Source: Rhodospirillales bacterium Ga0074136
Lineage (GTDB): Bacteria; Pseudomonadota; Alphaproteobacteria; Acetobacterales; Acetobacteraceae
Assembly (NCBI GenBank): GCA_001464375.1
Contig: LNEW01000102.1
Location: forward strand, 1-55,701
Direction of reading: 5' to 3'
DNA: 55,701 bases
Shown here: in pieces, positions 18,259 to 26,946 of the stretch
How the letters are laid out: each line of letters opens with the position of its first letter
Numbering within the stretch: position 1 is the stretch's first letter
Program-made: the position numbers and the translations under genes
Notes under the pieces: generated by a model
Databases searched by the model: none
Told to the model about the DNA's origin: nothing
What the model saw: only the letters and a program-made list of their open reading frames with translations

Positions 18259-19073
18259 GGTGCGCGCTCCGGCTGGTGGTCGTGGCGGGGATCGAAGCGC
18301 CGCCCGCGCAGCAGCGCGCCGAGCCGACGCCACATCTGGTACACGCCGCCCATGCCTTCGCGCCCCTGCACCAGCGTCTCGAAGCGGTCGGGGTCGCGGG
18401 CGATGGCGTCCGCGGTCAGGCGATCGCAGGTGGCTTCCAGAGCCGCCGCCAGGCGCGCCGTGCGCGCATCACGATCGAGCGCCAGCAGGTCGCTCGCGGG
18501 AATCGGCGCGCCGAAGGCGACCAGCATCTCCGCCTTGCGCTCGCCCCAGAACGGGTAGTCGAGCGCCAGCGGCACGAAGTTCGCGCCTGGCGCCATCTCC
18601 GGCAGGCGGCTCATGCCCGGCGCGATCGGGATGGGCCTTTCGCGCGGGTCGGCGAAGCGACCCGGCGCGTTTATCCACAGGATATGCGCGGGGTCCTGCA
18701 GGACGTGTTCCGCCGTGCGCAGGAAGGCCACGGTCCCGCGCGGGGTCCCGGTCTCGATCCCGAAGACGCCAAGGCGGCGCATGAAGGCGTATTTGTCGAG
18801 CGCCCATTCGGCCATCGGCGTGAACAGCGGCCGGTCCTTCAGCAGCCGGCGGTACAGCAGCATGAAGGCCACGCCATCCCACCAGGACGGGTGGTTGGCG
18901 AAGATCACCGCCGGTGCGCCGCGCGGGATCTCGGGCATGCCCCAGTGGGCGATGCGCACCGCGCGCATGTGCCTGCGCGTGAAGCGCGTGAACATGAAGT
19001 TGAAAAAATCCAGGTGGCGCTCCGAACGGAGCACCACCGGATCACGCCCTGGCTTCCCGGCCCGGCTGGTCAT
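18255..19073 (-). CDS. PlsC-type acyltransferase, CrtO-like (glycosyl-carotenoid acylation)
   Basis: The 272-residue protein starts at an ATG overlapping the upstream desaturase stop (ATGA). The HX4D catalytic motif is in IFANHPSWWDGVAFML, with the second conserved block GIETGTPRGTVAFL and a substrate-binding APGMSRLPEM further on. It belongs to the lysophospholipid acyltransferase superfamily. In staphyloxanthin-type pathways the last step attaches a fatty acid to the sugar. Its position between the CrtN/CrtP-like enzymes and the glycosyltransferase supports that role. A generic phospholipid acyltransferase would be less likely in this context. Confidence 0.82.
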   Translation of the reverse strand: MTSRAGKPGRDPVVLRSERHLDFFNFMFTRFTRRHMRAVRIAHWGMPEIPRGAPAVIFANHPSWWDGVAFMLLYRRLLKDRPLFTPMAEWALDKYAFMRRLGVFGIETGTPRGTVAFLRTAEHVLQDPAHILWINAPGRFADPRERPIPIAPGMSRLPEMAPGANFVPLALDYPFWGERKAEMLVAFGAPIPASDLLALDRDARTARLAAALEATCDRLTADAIARDPDRFETLVQGREGMGGVYQMWRRLGALLRGRRFDPRHDHQPERAP

Positions 19074-20650
19074 TCGGCAGCGAGGAGCGCGTCCCTGAGC
19101 CCCGCGCGTTCCGCCGCTTCCGACATGCCGCGCCCGCCCGCATCGCGGTCCATCGCATCGGCGGCGATCCAGCCCGACATCATCACCATCGGCATGCCAG
19201 GTCCCGGATGCGCGGCGCCACCGCACAGGTACAGCCCCTTGATCGCCTTCGACCGGTTGGACGGCTTGAAGGCGCCCAGGAACGCGCCGTGCGAGGCCAG
19301 GCCGTAGATCGCCCCGTCCAGCACCTTGTAGCGTTCGTGGATGTCCTGCGGCGTCAGGGCGCGCTCGACCACGATGCGCTCCTCGATATCCTCGAGGCCC
19401 GCGGTGCGCTTCAGCTTGTCGAGAATGACCTGGCGATACGGCGCGAACATCTTCGACCAGTCCTGCCCCGGGCGCAGGTGCGGCGTGTGCACCAGCACGT
19501 ACAAAGCCTCGCCGCCCTCGGGCGCCGTGGTGGGGTCGGTACCGGCGGTCGCGGCCAGGTAGGCGGTCGGGTCCGGCGCGGGCACGCCCTTCTTGTAGAT
19601 CGCGTCGAATTCCTCCTCCGCGTCGCGGGAGAAGACGAAGTCGTGGTGCGCCAGGTGGTCGTAGCGCTTGTTCAGGCCGAGGTAGAGCACCACGCCCGAG
19701 CACGCGGGTTTGTAGCCCTTCCTGGCGATGGCCTTGGCCGGCGCGCCCTTCACCAGTTCCGTGTAGGTGCGCACCGCATCCATGTTCGAGATCAGCGCGT
19801 CGCAGGCGATGCGTTCGCCGTTCGCGGTGACCGAGCGCACCGCGCCGTTCTCGATCTCGATCGCCGTCACTTCGGAATCGGTGCGCAGGTCGGCGCCGAG
19901 GTCGGTGGCCAGTTTCGCCAGCCCTTCGGCCACGGCGCGCGTGCCGCCCTCGGGGTACCACACGCCCTCGCTCGCCTGCATGTCGCCGATGCCGCACAGC
20001 ACCGCCGGCGCGAGGTAGGGGCTGGATCCGACATATTGCGTGAAATGGTCCAGCATCTGCGCCAGGCGATCATCGGGCACGTTGCCGCGGATCACCTTCG
20101 CCACGGTGCGGCCCATGCGCAGCGCCAGCACGTCGCGCAGCACCTCGGTGTTGAAGCTCGTGCTGAAATCCAGCGTGTCGCCGATCCCCTCGACCGGCTT
20201 CCAGAAGAAGAATTTCTCGCTGACCTCATGCAGGTGGCGCGAGATGTCCTGGAACTTGCGATAGCCCGCGCCATTGCCCTTGCCCGGCGCGAAGCGGTCC
20301 ATCGCCTGCGCCATGGTGTCGACATTCGCCATCAGGTCGATGCGGGTGTTGTCGTCGAAGAAGCAGCGCCATTGCGGGTCGAGCCGGATCAGCGGCAGCT
20401 CGGTCGCCTGGTCGCGACCGGCTTCGGCGAAGATGCGCCGCAGCACGCGCGGCACGGTCAGGATGGTCGGGCCCATGTCGAAGCGGAAGCGCCCCGGGCC
20501 GGCGGGATTGTCCAGGTGCAGCACCGCGGCCTTGCCGCCGAGCCACGGGTTGCGCTCCAGCAGCGTGACCTGGTGCCCGCGCGCCTGCGCGACAGCGGCC
20601 GCGGCAAGGCCACCCAAGCCGCTGCCGATGACGACGACCTTCGAACCCAT
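19070..20650 (-). CDS. CrtI/CrtN/CrtP family FAD-dependent carotenoid enzyme (second copy)
   Basis: The 526-residue phytoene-desaturase-family protein has the N-terminal motif VVVIGSGLGGLAAAAVA with E at the end of strand two (LLERNPWLGGKAA). It also has FRFDMGPTILTVPRVLRRIF, a central GVWYPEGGTRAVAEGLAKLA and the C-terminal FAD motif GLYLCGGAAHPGPGMPMVMMSG. It begins 16 bases after the first copy. The staphyloxanthin pathway uses two such paralogues: CrtN (desaturase) and CrtP (terminal oxidase). Which of the two here does which step cannot be decided by eye. Tentatively this copy, adjacent to the acyl- and glycosyltransferase genes, is the CrtP-like oxidase. A 1,2-hydratase-associated CrtD role is less likely. 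Confidence 0.85.
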   Translation of the reverse strand: MGSKVVVIGSGLGGLAAAAVAQARGHQVTLLERNPWLGGKAAVLHLDNPAGPGRFRFDMGPTILTVPRVLRRIFAEAGRDQATELPLIRLDPQWRCFFDDNTRIDLMANVDTMAQAMDRFAPGKGNGAGYRKFQDISRHLHEVSEKFFFWKPVEGIGDTLDFSTSFNTEVLRDVLALRMGRTVAKVIRGNVPDDRLAQMLDHFTQYVGSSPYLAPAVLCGIGDMQASEGVWYPEGGTRAVAEGLAKLATDLGADLRTDSEVTAIEIENGAVRSVTANGERIACDALISNMDAVRTYTELVKGAPAKAIARKGYKPACSGVVLYLGLNKRYDHLAHHDFVFSRDAEEEFDAIYKKGVPAPDPTAYLAATAGTDPTTAPEGGEALYVLVHTPHLRPGQDWSKMFAPYRQVILDKLKRTAGLEDIEERIVVERALTPQDIHERYKVLDGAIYGLASHGAFLGAFKPSNRSKAIKGLYLCGGAAHPGPGMPMVMMSGWIAADAMDRDAGGRGMSEAAERAGLRDALLAAE

Positions 20651-20666
20651 ACCCGTATCCTCCCGA

Positions 20667-22238
20667 TCAGTCGCCGAGCGCAGGCTGCACGGCGCCGATC
20701 CTGTCGTTTGCTGCGGCGCTCGGCCGCATGCCCAGGTCATCCATCAGCAGTTTCGCGCTGATGCGGGCCCCTTCGTAGATCACCGGCAGCCCGCTGCCCG
20801 GATGCGTGCCGCCGCCGACCAGATACACGCCCTCCGCCTTGCCGAAGCGGTTGCGCGGCCGGAAATGCATCATCTGCCTGACATTATGCGCCAGGTTGAA
20901 GGTGGCGCCGTAGCCCACCGCGTATTCATCCTGCCAGTCCTGCGGCGTGACGATGCGTTCGTAGCGGATGCGCGATTCGATATCGTGCAGGCCCAACGCC
21001 TTCAACCGGTCGAGTGCGACGCGCCGATAGCGCTGCGTCTCCGCCGCCCAATCCTGCCCGCCATGCAGGTTCGGCACGGGCACCAGCATGTACAGCGTGG
21101 AATGGCCTTCCGGCGCCAGCGACGGGTCGGTGCCAGCCGCCGCCTGCACGTACAGCGAAGGATTCTCGGGAATGATCCCGCCCTCGATCTGCTGCAGGTT
21201 GTGCTCGTAGTTCTCCGACAGCAGCACGCTGTGATGCGCGAGGTCGAGCTTCCCCTCGATCCCGAGGTACAGCATGAAGGTCGAGCACGAATACCGTGCC
21301 TTCGCGATCTTCGCGTTCGGCCATTGCGGGCGCAGCGCTTCCGGCATCAGGCCGGGAATGGCGTGGGCGAAATCGGCATTCACGACCACCGCATCGGCGT
21401 CATGGCGCTTGCCGCCGACCTCCACGCCCGACGCACGGCTGCCTTCGAAGGACAGCCGGTCGACCTTCGCATCGAAGCGGAATTCCACGCCCAGCCGTTC
21501 GGCGACCCGCGCCATCGCCTCGCTCACCGCGCCGCAGCCGCCGCGCGGGTGGAAGATGCCGTGCTCGTATTCCAGGAAGGACAGGATCGAGAACATCGAC
21601 GGGCAGCGGAACGGGCTCATGCCCAGGTATTTCGACTGGAAGGTGAAGGCGAGCCGCGTGCGCGGGTCGGCGAAATGGCGCTTGAGGTCGGTATCCAGCG
21701 ACGACCACGGGCGCAGGTAGCGCAGTCCCTTCATGACCTCCGGCGCGAGATACGTCATCAGCCCGTGGAAGGGGCGTTCGAGCACCGGGCGGAAGGCGTT
21801 CAGCTTCACCCGGTTGTCCGACATGAAGGACCGCAGGCCCTTGGCATCCGCCGGGTTCAGCTTGGCGATCTCGGCTTCCATCCGCGCCATGTCGGGCGAG
21901 GCATCGAGCGTGATCGGGTTCGACCCCTCGAACACCAGGCGGTATTGCGGGTCGAGGCGGATGAGGTCCACCTCGTCGTCGAAATCCGCGCCGCATTGCG
22001 CGAAGATCTCGCGCAGGATGCGCGGATACAGGAAGAAGGTCGGCCCGATATCGAAGCGGTAGCCGCCCGGCGCGGTGACGGTGCGCGTGCGGCCGCCGAC
22101 CACGCCGTCGCGCTCGAACACGGTCACCCGCGCGCCATTGGCGGCCAGGATCATCGCGGCGGCGAGGCCGCCGGGACCGGCGCCGATGATGGAGACGCGC
22201 GGGCGGGTCCGGGAGAGGGCAGGCAACGGGGCGTTCAT
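20667..22238 (-). CDS. CrtI/CrtN family carotenoid desaturase (first copy)
   Basis: The 523-residue protein starts MNAPLPALSRTRPRVSIIGA and continues with a GAGPGGLAAAMILAANGARVT dinucleotide motif. It has YRFDIGPTFFLYPRILREIF, a central GIFHPRGGCGAVSEAMARVA and a C-terminal GVYLVGGGTHPGSGLPVIYEGA FAD motif. It is the first gene of the cluster, 70 bases after the acyl-CoA dehydrogenase stop. As a CrtN-type enzyme it should introduce double bonds into a C30 chain. With HpnCDE downstream the substrate is probably squalene and not dehydrosqualene, because no separate CrtM is present. The exact number of desaturations is unknown. Confidence 0.87.
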   Translation of the reverse strand: MNAPLPALSRTRPRVSIIGAGPGGLAAAMILAANGARVTVFERDGVVGGRTRTVTAPGGYRFDIGPTFFLYPRILREIFAQCGADFDDEVDLIRLDPQYRLVFEGSNPITLDASPDMARMEAEIAKLNPADAKGLRSFMSDNRVKLNAFRPVLERPFHGLMTYLAPEVMKGLRYLRPWSSLDTDLKRHFADPRTRLAFTFQSKYLGMSPFRCPSMFSILSFLEYEHGIFHPRGGCGAVSEAMARVAERLGVEFRFDAKVDRLSFEGSRASGVEVGGKRHDADAVVVNADFAHAIPGLMPEALRPQWPNAKIAKARYSCSTFMLYLGIEGKLDLAHHSVLLSENYEHNLQQIEGGIIPENPSLYVQAAAGTDPSLAPEGHSTLYMLVPVPNLHGGQDWAAETQRYRRVALDRLKALGLHDIESRIRYERIVTPQDWQDEYAVGYGATFNLAHNVRQMMHFRPRNRFGKAEGVYLVGGGTHPGSGLPVIYEGARISAKLLMDDLGMRPSAAANDRIGAVQPALGD

Positions 22239-22308
22239 CCGATTGTTTCGTGGCGGTTCGGCGTCAGCGCAGATTGCCCCGCTCGGCGAGGCTGCAAGGG
22301 TCCCGGTG

Positions 22309-23919
22309 TCATGCGGCGAGTGCTCCGGCGATCTCGGCGACCCGTCCGCCGGCGCGCGGCAGCAGGCGCCTGAGGTAGAATTCGGCGATCGGACCGTAGG
22401 CGGACGGATCCTCCGCCGCAGCGCGCGCCAGCATCCAGCCCCCCAGCACCCAGCCCGCGGCATCGAGATACGCCACCGCCACCGACTGCGCGGCGTCCGC
22501 GTCGCGCCCCTGGGCGTCCAGCACGGCGAGGGTGGCTTCCTCCAGCGTCTCGGCGGCGGCGCGCAGGCGCGCATCGGGTACCCGCTTCACCTCGTCGATC
22601 AGCGCGCGCATGCCCGCGCCGCCATCCTTCGCGAGTTTGCGGACCAGCAGGTCGATCGCCTGGATGCCGTTGGTGCCCTCGTAGATCGGCGCGATCCGCG
22701 CATCGCGCAGCACCTGCGCGGCGCCGGCATCCTCCACGAAGCCCATGCCGCCATGCACCTGGATGCCGGTGGACGCCGTCTCGACGCCGCGATCGGTGCA
22801 CCAGGCCTTCAGGATCGGCGTCAGCAGCGCGAGGCGTTCCAGCGCCGCCGCATCGCCGGTCAGCGCGTGGCGATCGACGCACAAGGCGGTCTCGAGCGCG
22901 AGCAGCCGCGCCGCCAGCGTGGTGGCGCGCATCTCCATCAGCATGCGCGCGACATCCGGGTGGCGCGCGATCGGGCGGCCGCCCTGCACGCGCTGCTCGG
23001 CATAGGCCTCGGCCAGCCGCAGCGCGGCCGCGCCATGCGCGACCCCCTGCGTGCCCACGCCCAGGCGCGCATTGTTCATCATGGCGAACATCGCCGGCAG
23101 GCCGCGATGCACCTCGCCGATCAGCTCGGCCTCCGCGCCCTCGAACACCATCACGCAGGTGGGGCTGGCATGGATGCCCATCTTGCGTTCGATCCCGCCG
23201 GCGCGCAGCGCGTTGCGCGTGCCGTCATCGCGCAGCTTGGTGCAGGCGAACAGGCTGATGCCCTTGGACCCGGGCGGCGCATCCGGCAGGCGGGCCAGCA
23301 CCAGGTACAGGATGTTGTCGGTGCAGTCGTGGTCGCCCCAGGTGATGAAGATCTTCTCGCCATGCAGCGCATAGCGGCCATCGCCGAGGGGCTCGGCGCG
23401 GGTGCGCAGCACGCCGAGGTCGCTGCCCGCGCCCGGTTCCGTCAGGCACATCGCGCCGGTCCATTCGCCGCTGACCATCCGAGGCAGCCAACGCGCCGCC
23501 TGGTCCGGCGTTGCATGATGCACCAGGCAGTCGATCGCGCCGGCGGTCAGCAGCGGCCCCAGCATGAAGGACGTATCCGCCGCCATGCCCAGTTCGGTCA
23601 TCGCCGTCCACAGCGCCGCCGGCAGGCCCTGCCCGCCGTGTTCGACCGGCGCGGCCAATGACTGCCAGCCGCCGTCCATCCACCGCGCATAGGCGTCGCG
23701 ATACGGCGTGGTGACCACGCCATTGGCATAGACCGCGCCGGCACGGTCGGCCGCCTGGGCGCCGGGCAGCAGGACCTCGGTGCAGAAGCGGTCGGCCTCG
23801 GTGACGATCTGCGCGATGTCGGCGGCGCTCAGCGGCGCGCCGGCGGCCTCGGTCAGCGCCGGCAGCCCGACCACGCGGGTCAGGCCGAAGATCAGGTCGG
23901 CGGCGGCGGTGGATGTCAT
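22309..23919 (-). CDS. Acyl-CoA dehydrogenase
   Basis: The 536-residue flavoprotein has the AMCLTEPGAGSDLGVL flavin-binding loop and GEKIFITWGDHD. The catalytic-base region is APIYEGTNGIQAIDLL, with the Glu preserved. HGGMGFVEDAG is typical of the long-chain/FadE-DmdC branch. It overlaps the sarcosine-oxidase-like gene by four bases (ATGA at 23916-23919), so the two are coupled. The length is slightly shorter than the ~590-residue DmdC type. The acyl substrate is not inferable. It ends only 70 bases before the carotenoid cluster, but nothing ties it to carotenoid synthesis. Confidence 0.88.
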   Translation of the reverse strand: MTSTAAADLIFGLTRVVGLPALTEAAGAPLSAADIAQIVTEADRFCTEVLLPGAQAADRAGAVYANGVVTTPYRDAYARWMDGGWQSLAAPVEHGGQGLPAALWTAMTELGMAADTSFMLGPLLTAGAIDCLVHHATPDQAARWLPRMVSGEWTGAMCLTEPGAGSDLGVLRTRAEPLGDGRYALHGEKIFITWGDHDCTDNILYLVLARLPDAPPGSKGISLFACTKLRDDGTRNALRAGGIERKMGIHASPTCVMVFEGAEAELIGEVHRGLPAMFAMMNNARLGVGTQGVAHGAAALRLAEAYAEQRVQGGRPIARHPDVARMLMEMRATTLAARLLALETALCVDRHALTGDAAALERLALLTPILKAWCTDRGVETASTGIQVHGGMGFVEDAGAAQVLRDARIAPIYEGTNGIQAIDLLVRKLAKDGGAGMRALIDEVKRVPDARLRAAAETLEEATLAVLDAQGRDADAAQSVAVAYLDAAGWVLGGWMLARAAAEDPSAYGPIAEFYLRRLLPRAGGRVAEIAGALAA

Positions 23920-25079
23920 GCGGGAATGCTCTCCAGGGCGGCGAGCAGGCCGGCGGCCGGGGGTGTGTCACCGGCGGCCCAGCCCGGCAAGCCGGGCAGC
24001 AGCGCCGGGTCGGCGGCGGCGGCGGCCAGGGCGAGCCCCAGCACCGGCCCGAACTTGAAGCCATGGCCGGAGAAGCCCGACATGACCAGGCAATGCGGTG
24101 CGATGGGCTCCACCACGAAGCGCTCGGCATCCTCGACATCGTAATAGCAGGCACGTGCGCCCAGGATGCGATACGCCGCCATGTCGCGCAGGCGGGGCCG
24201 CGCAAAGGCCAGGATTTCCTCGGCCTCGGCCGGCGTGGCGTCGCGGCTGTCGACCTCGGCGTCCCCCGTGCGGGAGAACCGGTGGTCGCCGATCTTCAGC
24301 GGCGTGCCGGCCACCGGGGGCACGGCGTAGAAGCCGCCATCCTCCGCCAGGTCCAGCAGCATGGGTGCGCGCGCCCAGCCCTCGCGGTGCTGCGCGGGCG
24401 GTTCCAGCAGCACCAGCACCTGGCGCGACGCGACCACGCGTGGCGCCAACGCACCGGGCAGCAGCCGCGGCGCCCAGGGGCCCGCGGCCACCACCAGCAG
24501 GTCGGCGGCGCGTTCGCTGCCATCGGCCAGACGCAGCGCGGCGCGCGCCGGGTCCACCGAGGCTGCGCGGGCGCGCTCGAACACCACGCCACGCTCGGCC
24601 AGGTGCCGCGCCAGCCCGGCGACGATGCGCTCGGCCAGCAGCACGCCGCCCGGTGCCATGTGGAAGGCGGCGCCGATGCCGGATTCGGTGAAGATCGGGA
24701 AGCGGGCGGCGACCTCGGCGGCGCTCAGGTCGGTGAAGCCCAGGCCATCGGCGGCCAGCGTGGCGCGGCTTTCGCCCAGCCAGCCGGCCGCGCTGCCGGA
24801 GACCGCCAGCACGCCGGTGGGGATGTGCAGCACCCCCCCGATGTCGCGCCACACCTGGTCCCAGGCTGCATAGGCCGGGTCGACCATGCGCATGTAGCCG
24901 GCCTGCGCCCCATAGGCGTGGCGGATCAGCCGATGGTGGTCGACCGAGGCGCCGCGGGGGTTGGGCACCGGGTCCTGGTCGACCACGCGCACGCCAAAGC
25001 CCTGCCGCGCCAGGCCCCAGGCGGCGGAGAGCCCCATGATGCCGGCGCCGAGCACCAGCGCGGAGGGAGAGGAGGACAT
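23916..25079 (-). CDS. Sarcosine oxidase/N-methyltryptophan oxidase-like FAD enzyme (DAO family)
   Basis: The 387-residue protein has a GxGxxG motif at ALVLGAGIMGLSAAWGLA and the arginine-rich stretch DHHRLIRHAYG of monomeric sarcosine-oxidase-type enzymes. ARACYYDVEDAERFVVEP carries a Cys at the position that binds FAD covalently in that family. It ends with GFSGHGFKFGPVLG. Predicted to oxidise an N-methylated or secondary amino acid with release of H2O2. It lies in a short unit with the aldose epimerase (upstream) and acyl-CoA dehydrogenase (coupled). The shared purpose, if any, is unclear. Confidence 0.87.
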   Translation of the reverse strand: MSSSPSALVLGAGIMGLSAAWGLARQGFGVRVVDQDPVPNPRGASVDHHRLIRHAYGAQAGYMRMVDPAYAAWDQVWRDIGGVLHIPTGVLAVSGSAAGWLGESRATLAADGLGFTDLSAAEVAARFPIFTESGIGAAFHMAPGGVLLAERIVAGLARHLAERGVVFERARAASVDPARAALRLADGSERAADLLVVAAGPWAPRLLPGALAPRVVASRQVLVLLEPPAQHREGWARAPMLLDLAEDGGFYAVPPVAGTPLKIGDHRFSRTGDAEVDSRDATPAEAEEILAFARPRLRDMAAYRILGARACYYDVEDAERFVVEPIAPHCLVMSGFSGHGFKFGPVLGLALAAAAADPALLPGLPGWAAGDTPPAAGLLAALESIPA

Positions 25080-25088
25080 GCAGCCACC

Positions 25089-25946
25089 CTATGCCTCGCC
25101 CTTCGGCAAGTGTGAACACTCCGCTGACAGGTTGATGCGTCCGGTCAAGTTTTCACCCGGTTCGATCACCCGCATCGGCCCATGCAAGGCCAGGTCCGGC
25201 CGGTTGGGCGCATCCGGCAGGTGCGATGACGGCTCGACGCAGAGCACCGCCTTGTCCGGCGGGGCATAGACCTGGAGGTTGCTCGCCAGCGCGCCGGTCG
25301 CGGCAATGCCCAAAGCCAGCCCTGGCCAGTCGATCCGCGCCACCCCGTTCCATCCGGCGAAATGGGTGTCGAGGCCCAGGAAAGCCCCCTCCCCCCCGTC
25401 CAGCCCGGTGCAGGGGGTCGCGGAGACCGGCAGGCAGCGATCGTCATGGGTGAAGCGCGTGGTGGCGCGGAAGGACAGCCGCGTGCCGGGCGGGCGGACG
25501 AACCAGGGGTGCCAGCCGGCGCCGAAGGGCAGGGCAACCGCGCCGGTGTTGGTGACGCTCAGGTCCAGCGTGAAGCCCTCGGCCGCCGCGGTGGTCAGCA
25601 GGCGCGCGGTGTAGCAGTAGGGAACGGCCTCCACCGCCTGGGTCAGCAGCACGCGGTCCGGCGCCGCCTCCGCCACCGCCCAGGCGCGGTCGCGCGACAG
25701 CCCATGGATCGCCGTGCCCTCGGCCACGCGGTTGATCGGCAACCGGTGCGCCCCCAGCCGCCCGCCATCGAGGCGATTGGCCCAGGGGATCATCCAGAAG
25801 GCGCCGAACGGCCCGCCGAGGCGCGCCCCCTCCGGCGCCGGCACCAGGATGTCGTGGCCGGCGAAGCGCAGCCGCGTCATGCCGCCGCCGTCGCCGGCGG
25901 CCAGCGTCGCGTCCCACCCATGCGCCGTCATCGTCATGTTTTCCAT
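25089..25946 (-). CDS. Aldose 1-epimerase family protein
   Basis: About 285 residues from the ATG at 25946 (later ATGs at 25937 and 25931 are possible). The galactose-mutarotase fold is indicated by MIPWANRLDGGRLGAHRLP and then AIHGLSRDRAW, which holds the first catalytic His. GAGWHPWFVRPPG holds the second His near the middle, and CVEPSSHLPDAPN carries the catalytic Glu near the C-terminus. It interconverts sugar anomers. The specific sugar is unknown. It ends nine bases before the sarcosine-oxidase-like gene start. Confidence 0.86.
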   Translation of the reverse strand: MENMTMTAHGWDATLAAGDGGGMTRLRFAGHDILVPAPEGARLGGPFGAFWMIPWANRLDGGRLGAHRLPINRVAEGTAIHGLSRDRAWAVAEAAPDRVLLTQAVEAVPYCYTARLLTTAAAEGFTLDLSVTNTGAVALPFGAGWHPWFVRPPGTRLSFRATTRFTHDDRCLPVSATPCTGLDGGEGAFLGLDTHFAGWNGVARIDWPGLALGIAATGALASNLQVYAPPDKAVLCVEPSSHLPDAPNRPDLALHGPMRVIEPGENLTGRINLSAECSHLPKGEA

Positions 25947-25998
25947 GGCGCCATTGCAGCCCGGCCGGGCACGACTGCCCAGCGGGAAATGCGTCGCG

Positions 25999-26736
25999 TC
26001 AGGCGAAGGCGCGCAGCGCCAGCCAGGCGCCCAGCAGCCCCAGCGCCACCTGCACCACGCGGCGGAAGGCCGCCTCGTCCAGCCTGTCACGCAGCCGCCG
26101 CCCGGCCTCCATGCCGGCAAAGGCCGGCAGGAGCCCCATCAGCGACAGCAGCCCGATCCCCACCGGCAGCAACCCGCCGCCCGCCAGGGCCACCGCCAGC
26201 GCGCCATTCACCAGCACCACGCCCAGCCCGAAGCCCTGCACGAATTGCTCGCGCGGCAGCCGGATGGCCTGCAACCAGGGCGCGGCCGGCACCAGGAAGC
26301 TGCCGGTCAGCCCCGCGATGGCCCCCGACACCAGGCCCATCGTTGGCCCCAGCCAGCGTTCGGTGGCCGGCGAGGGCGCCGGCAGCCGCGGCGCCGCCAG
26401 CGCCAGCGCCGAGGACGCCACCAGGATCACCCCCAGCGCGCCCGACAGCAGCAGCGCATCGGTCCGCGCGATCTGCCCCGCCGCGGCGAAGGTGGCGACC
26501 GCCGCGCAGGCCAGGAACACCCCGATGCGCGGCGCGACCGCCCGCAACTGCCCGCCGGCGAAGGCCTGCCACACATTGGTGGCGAGCGAGGGCACCAGCA
26601 TCAGCGCCATCGCCTCGGGCAGCGGGCGGAACAGCGCGAGCAAGGCGATCGACACGGTGGGCAGGCCGAAGCCGGCAATGCCCTTCACCAGCCCGGCAAT
26701 GAGGAAGATCGGCAGGATCAGCAGAAGGTCGGCCAT
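25999..26736 (-). CDS. TauE/SafE family (sulfite exporter-like) membrane permease
   Basis: The 245-residue hydrophobic protein has about eight helices. It starts MADLLLILPIFLIAGLVKG and continues with IAGFGLPTVSIALLAL, which is the usual TauE/SafE opening (G-x-G-G/F-G-x-P). It repeats a related GAIAGLTGSFLVPAAPWL in the second half, as expected from the internal duplication of the family. Known members export sulfite or sulfoacetate, but the substrate here is open. An AGGA ribosome-binding site lies upstream of the ATG. The 210 bases before it (26737-26946) hold no visible gene. Confidence 0.85.
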   Translation of the reverse strand: MADLLLILPIFLIAGLVKGIAGFGLPTVSIALLALFRPLPEAMALMLVPSLATNVWQAFAGGQLRAVAPRIGVFLACAAVATFAAAGQIARTDALLLSGALGVILVASSALALAAPRLPAPSPATERWLGPTMGLVSGAIAGLTGSFLVPAAPWLQAIRLPREQFVQGFGLGVVLVNGALAVALAGGGLLPVGIGLLSLMGLLPAFAGMEAGRRLRDRLDEAAFRRVVQVALGLLGAWLALRAFA

Positions 26737-26946
26737 CAGGAGATCCTGGCACCGCGCGGCCCGGCGATGCTGCGGCCGGCACCGAAGCAGCGGGCCGGGC
26801 GCAGGGACCGTCTGGGTGCGCCTTCGAGCGCATTGGGAAGCCCGGCACCGGCCCGCGCCCTCACTCGGCCACCCGACGACCCTATCCTGGAACGGTCACG
26901 GGTGCGGGAGCGGGCCGGTGCCGGCATTCTCAAACGGTCCCTCACC

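Noticed and set aside
12665..22238. Hopanoid biosynthesis cluster
   Set aside because: HpnC, HpnD and HpnE are present, but no squalene-hopene cyclase, HpnH or HpnG is in the window. The accompanying enzymes fit carotenoid synthesis better.
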